From an uncultured bacterium (GTDB lineage Bacteria > Planctomycetota > Phycisphaerae > Sedimentisphaerales > Anaerobacaceae), in the NCBI GenBank assembly GCA_913009865.1, contig CAJVYK010000047.1, positions 1-12,665 of the forward strand: 12,665 nt of DNA, read 5' to 3'. Below the pieces are notes generated by a model. That model saw only the letters and a list, made by a program, of their open reading frames with translations, was not told the DNA's origin and ran no database searches. This document shows, one piece after another, positions 12,457-12,665 of this stretch; the first letter of the stretch is position 1, and each line of letters opens with the position of its first letter. The translations under genes and the position numbers were made by a program.

Positions 12457-12665
12457 CTACAGCATCCTGCGTCTCCGAAGCCAGCCAACGAGGCTTATAC
12501 CAATACCGCCCAGCAAAACAGCCCCCGGGGCGGGAACCACCGCAACCCTCACTATGCAGTCCTGTCTAAAGACCTCGTTGTTAGTACCATAAGTGCCCTC
12601 ATCGTATAGATTGAGCACTTTGATAGTCGTATTGCTCCAGCCTTCGTTGACTGCGTATTCTGCAT
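12457..12665 (-). CDS. PEP-CTERM-type exported protein (partial, C-terminal 68 residues)
   Basis: The gene runs off the right edge; only the C-terminus is seen. It ends VPAPGAVLLGGIGISLVGWL followed by RRRRML and a stop. This has the three parts of a PEP-CTERM/exosortase sorting tail: a VPAP motif (the variant common in planctomycetes and relatives), a hydrophobic helix, and an Arg cluster. Upstream is a beta-rich segment (EGWSNTTIKVLNLYDEGTYG) with Thr, Asn and Gly typical of extracellular adhesin-like domains. Such proteins are exported by Sec, cleaved at the tail by an exosortase (EpsH/Xrt) and sent to the envelope or outside. It sits before a strong terminator at 12390-12424. The real start lies outside the window. 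Confidence 0.85.
   Translation of the reverse strand, partial: AEYAVNEGWSNTTIKVLNLYDEGTYGTNNEVFRQDCIVRVAVVPAPGAVLLGGIGISLVGWLRRRRML

Noticed and set aside
1..12665. CRISPR arrays, rRNA genes, phage or toxin-antitoxin modules
   Set aside because: No regularly spaced repeats, rRNA segments, integrase, phage structural genes or paired toxin-antitoxin genes were seen on either strand.

Overview
The window looks like chromosomal DNA of a planctomycete, most likely class Phycisphaerae. This is an inference. It rests on a C-terminal PEP-CTERM-type sorting tail with a VPAP motif at the right edge, a membrane-anchored excisionase-like HTH protein of a style I associate with planctomycetes, flagellar genes scattered as single units instead of one large operon, and long intergenic stretches. 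I ran no database search.

Layout. (1) 1-3558, minus strand: an export operon reading tolC-like outer-membrane factor, HlyD/MacA-like periplasmic adaptor, then a MacB-type ABC ATPase cut by the window edge. Together these make a tripartite efflux or secretion system. (2) 3871-3945, minus: tRNA-Pro(UGG). (3) 4213-5720, plus: a small membrane-anchored protein of unknown function and an HTH protein with two C-terminal membrane segments. (4) 5721-6176: a gene-poor stretch with the short copy (A) of a palindromic repeat, followed by a structured segment resembling the core of a c-di-GMP-I (GEMM) riboswitch and ending at a terminator-like hairpin. (5) 6168-7244, minus: a GAF-GGDEF diguanylate cyclase. 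(6) 7556-8602, plus: a promoter overlapped by a 40-bp palindrome, a long structured leader, a MerR-like regulator and an orphan FlgB-like rod protein. (7) 8621-8798: the long copy (B) of the repeat, inverted relative to A. (8) 8859-10662, plus: FlhG-like MinD-family ATPase and FliA-like sigma factor. (9) 10819-11703: dapF. (10) 11707-12060, minus: a PilZ-domain protein, convergent with dapF. (11) 12390-12665: a strong terminator and the 3' end of a PEP-CTERM gene.

The theme of the middle and right part is c-di-GMP and motility. One gene makes c-di-GMP (GGDEF protein with an inhibitory I-site), one should bind it (PilZ), one RNA may sense it, and MerR-like, FlgB, FlhG and FliA proteins build and regulate the flagellum. 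The observations most worth checking are the orphan GEMM-like RNA with an unusual base at the ligand-specificity position, the pair of inverted MITE-like repeats flanking the GGDEF-MerR-FlgB segment, and the palindrome plus structured leader of the merR-flgB unit.
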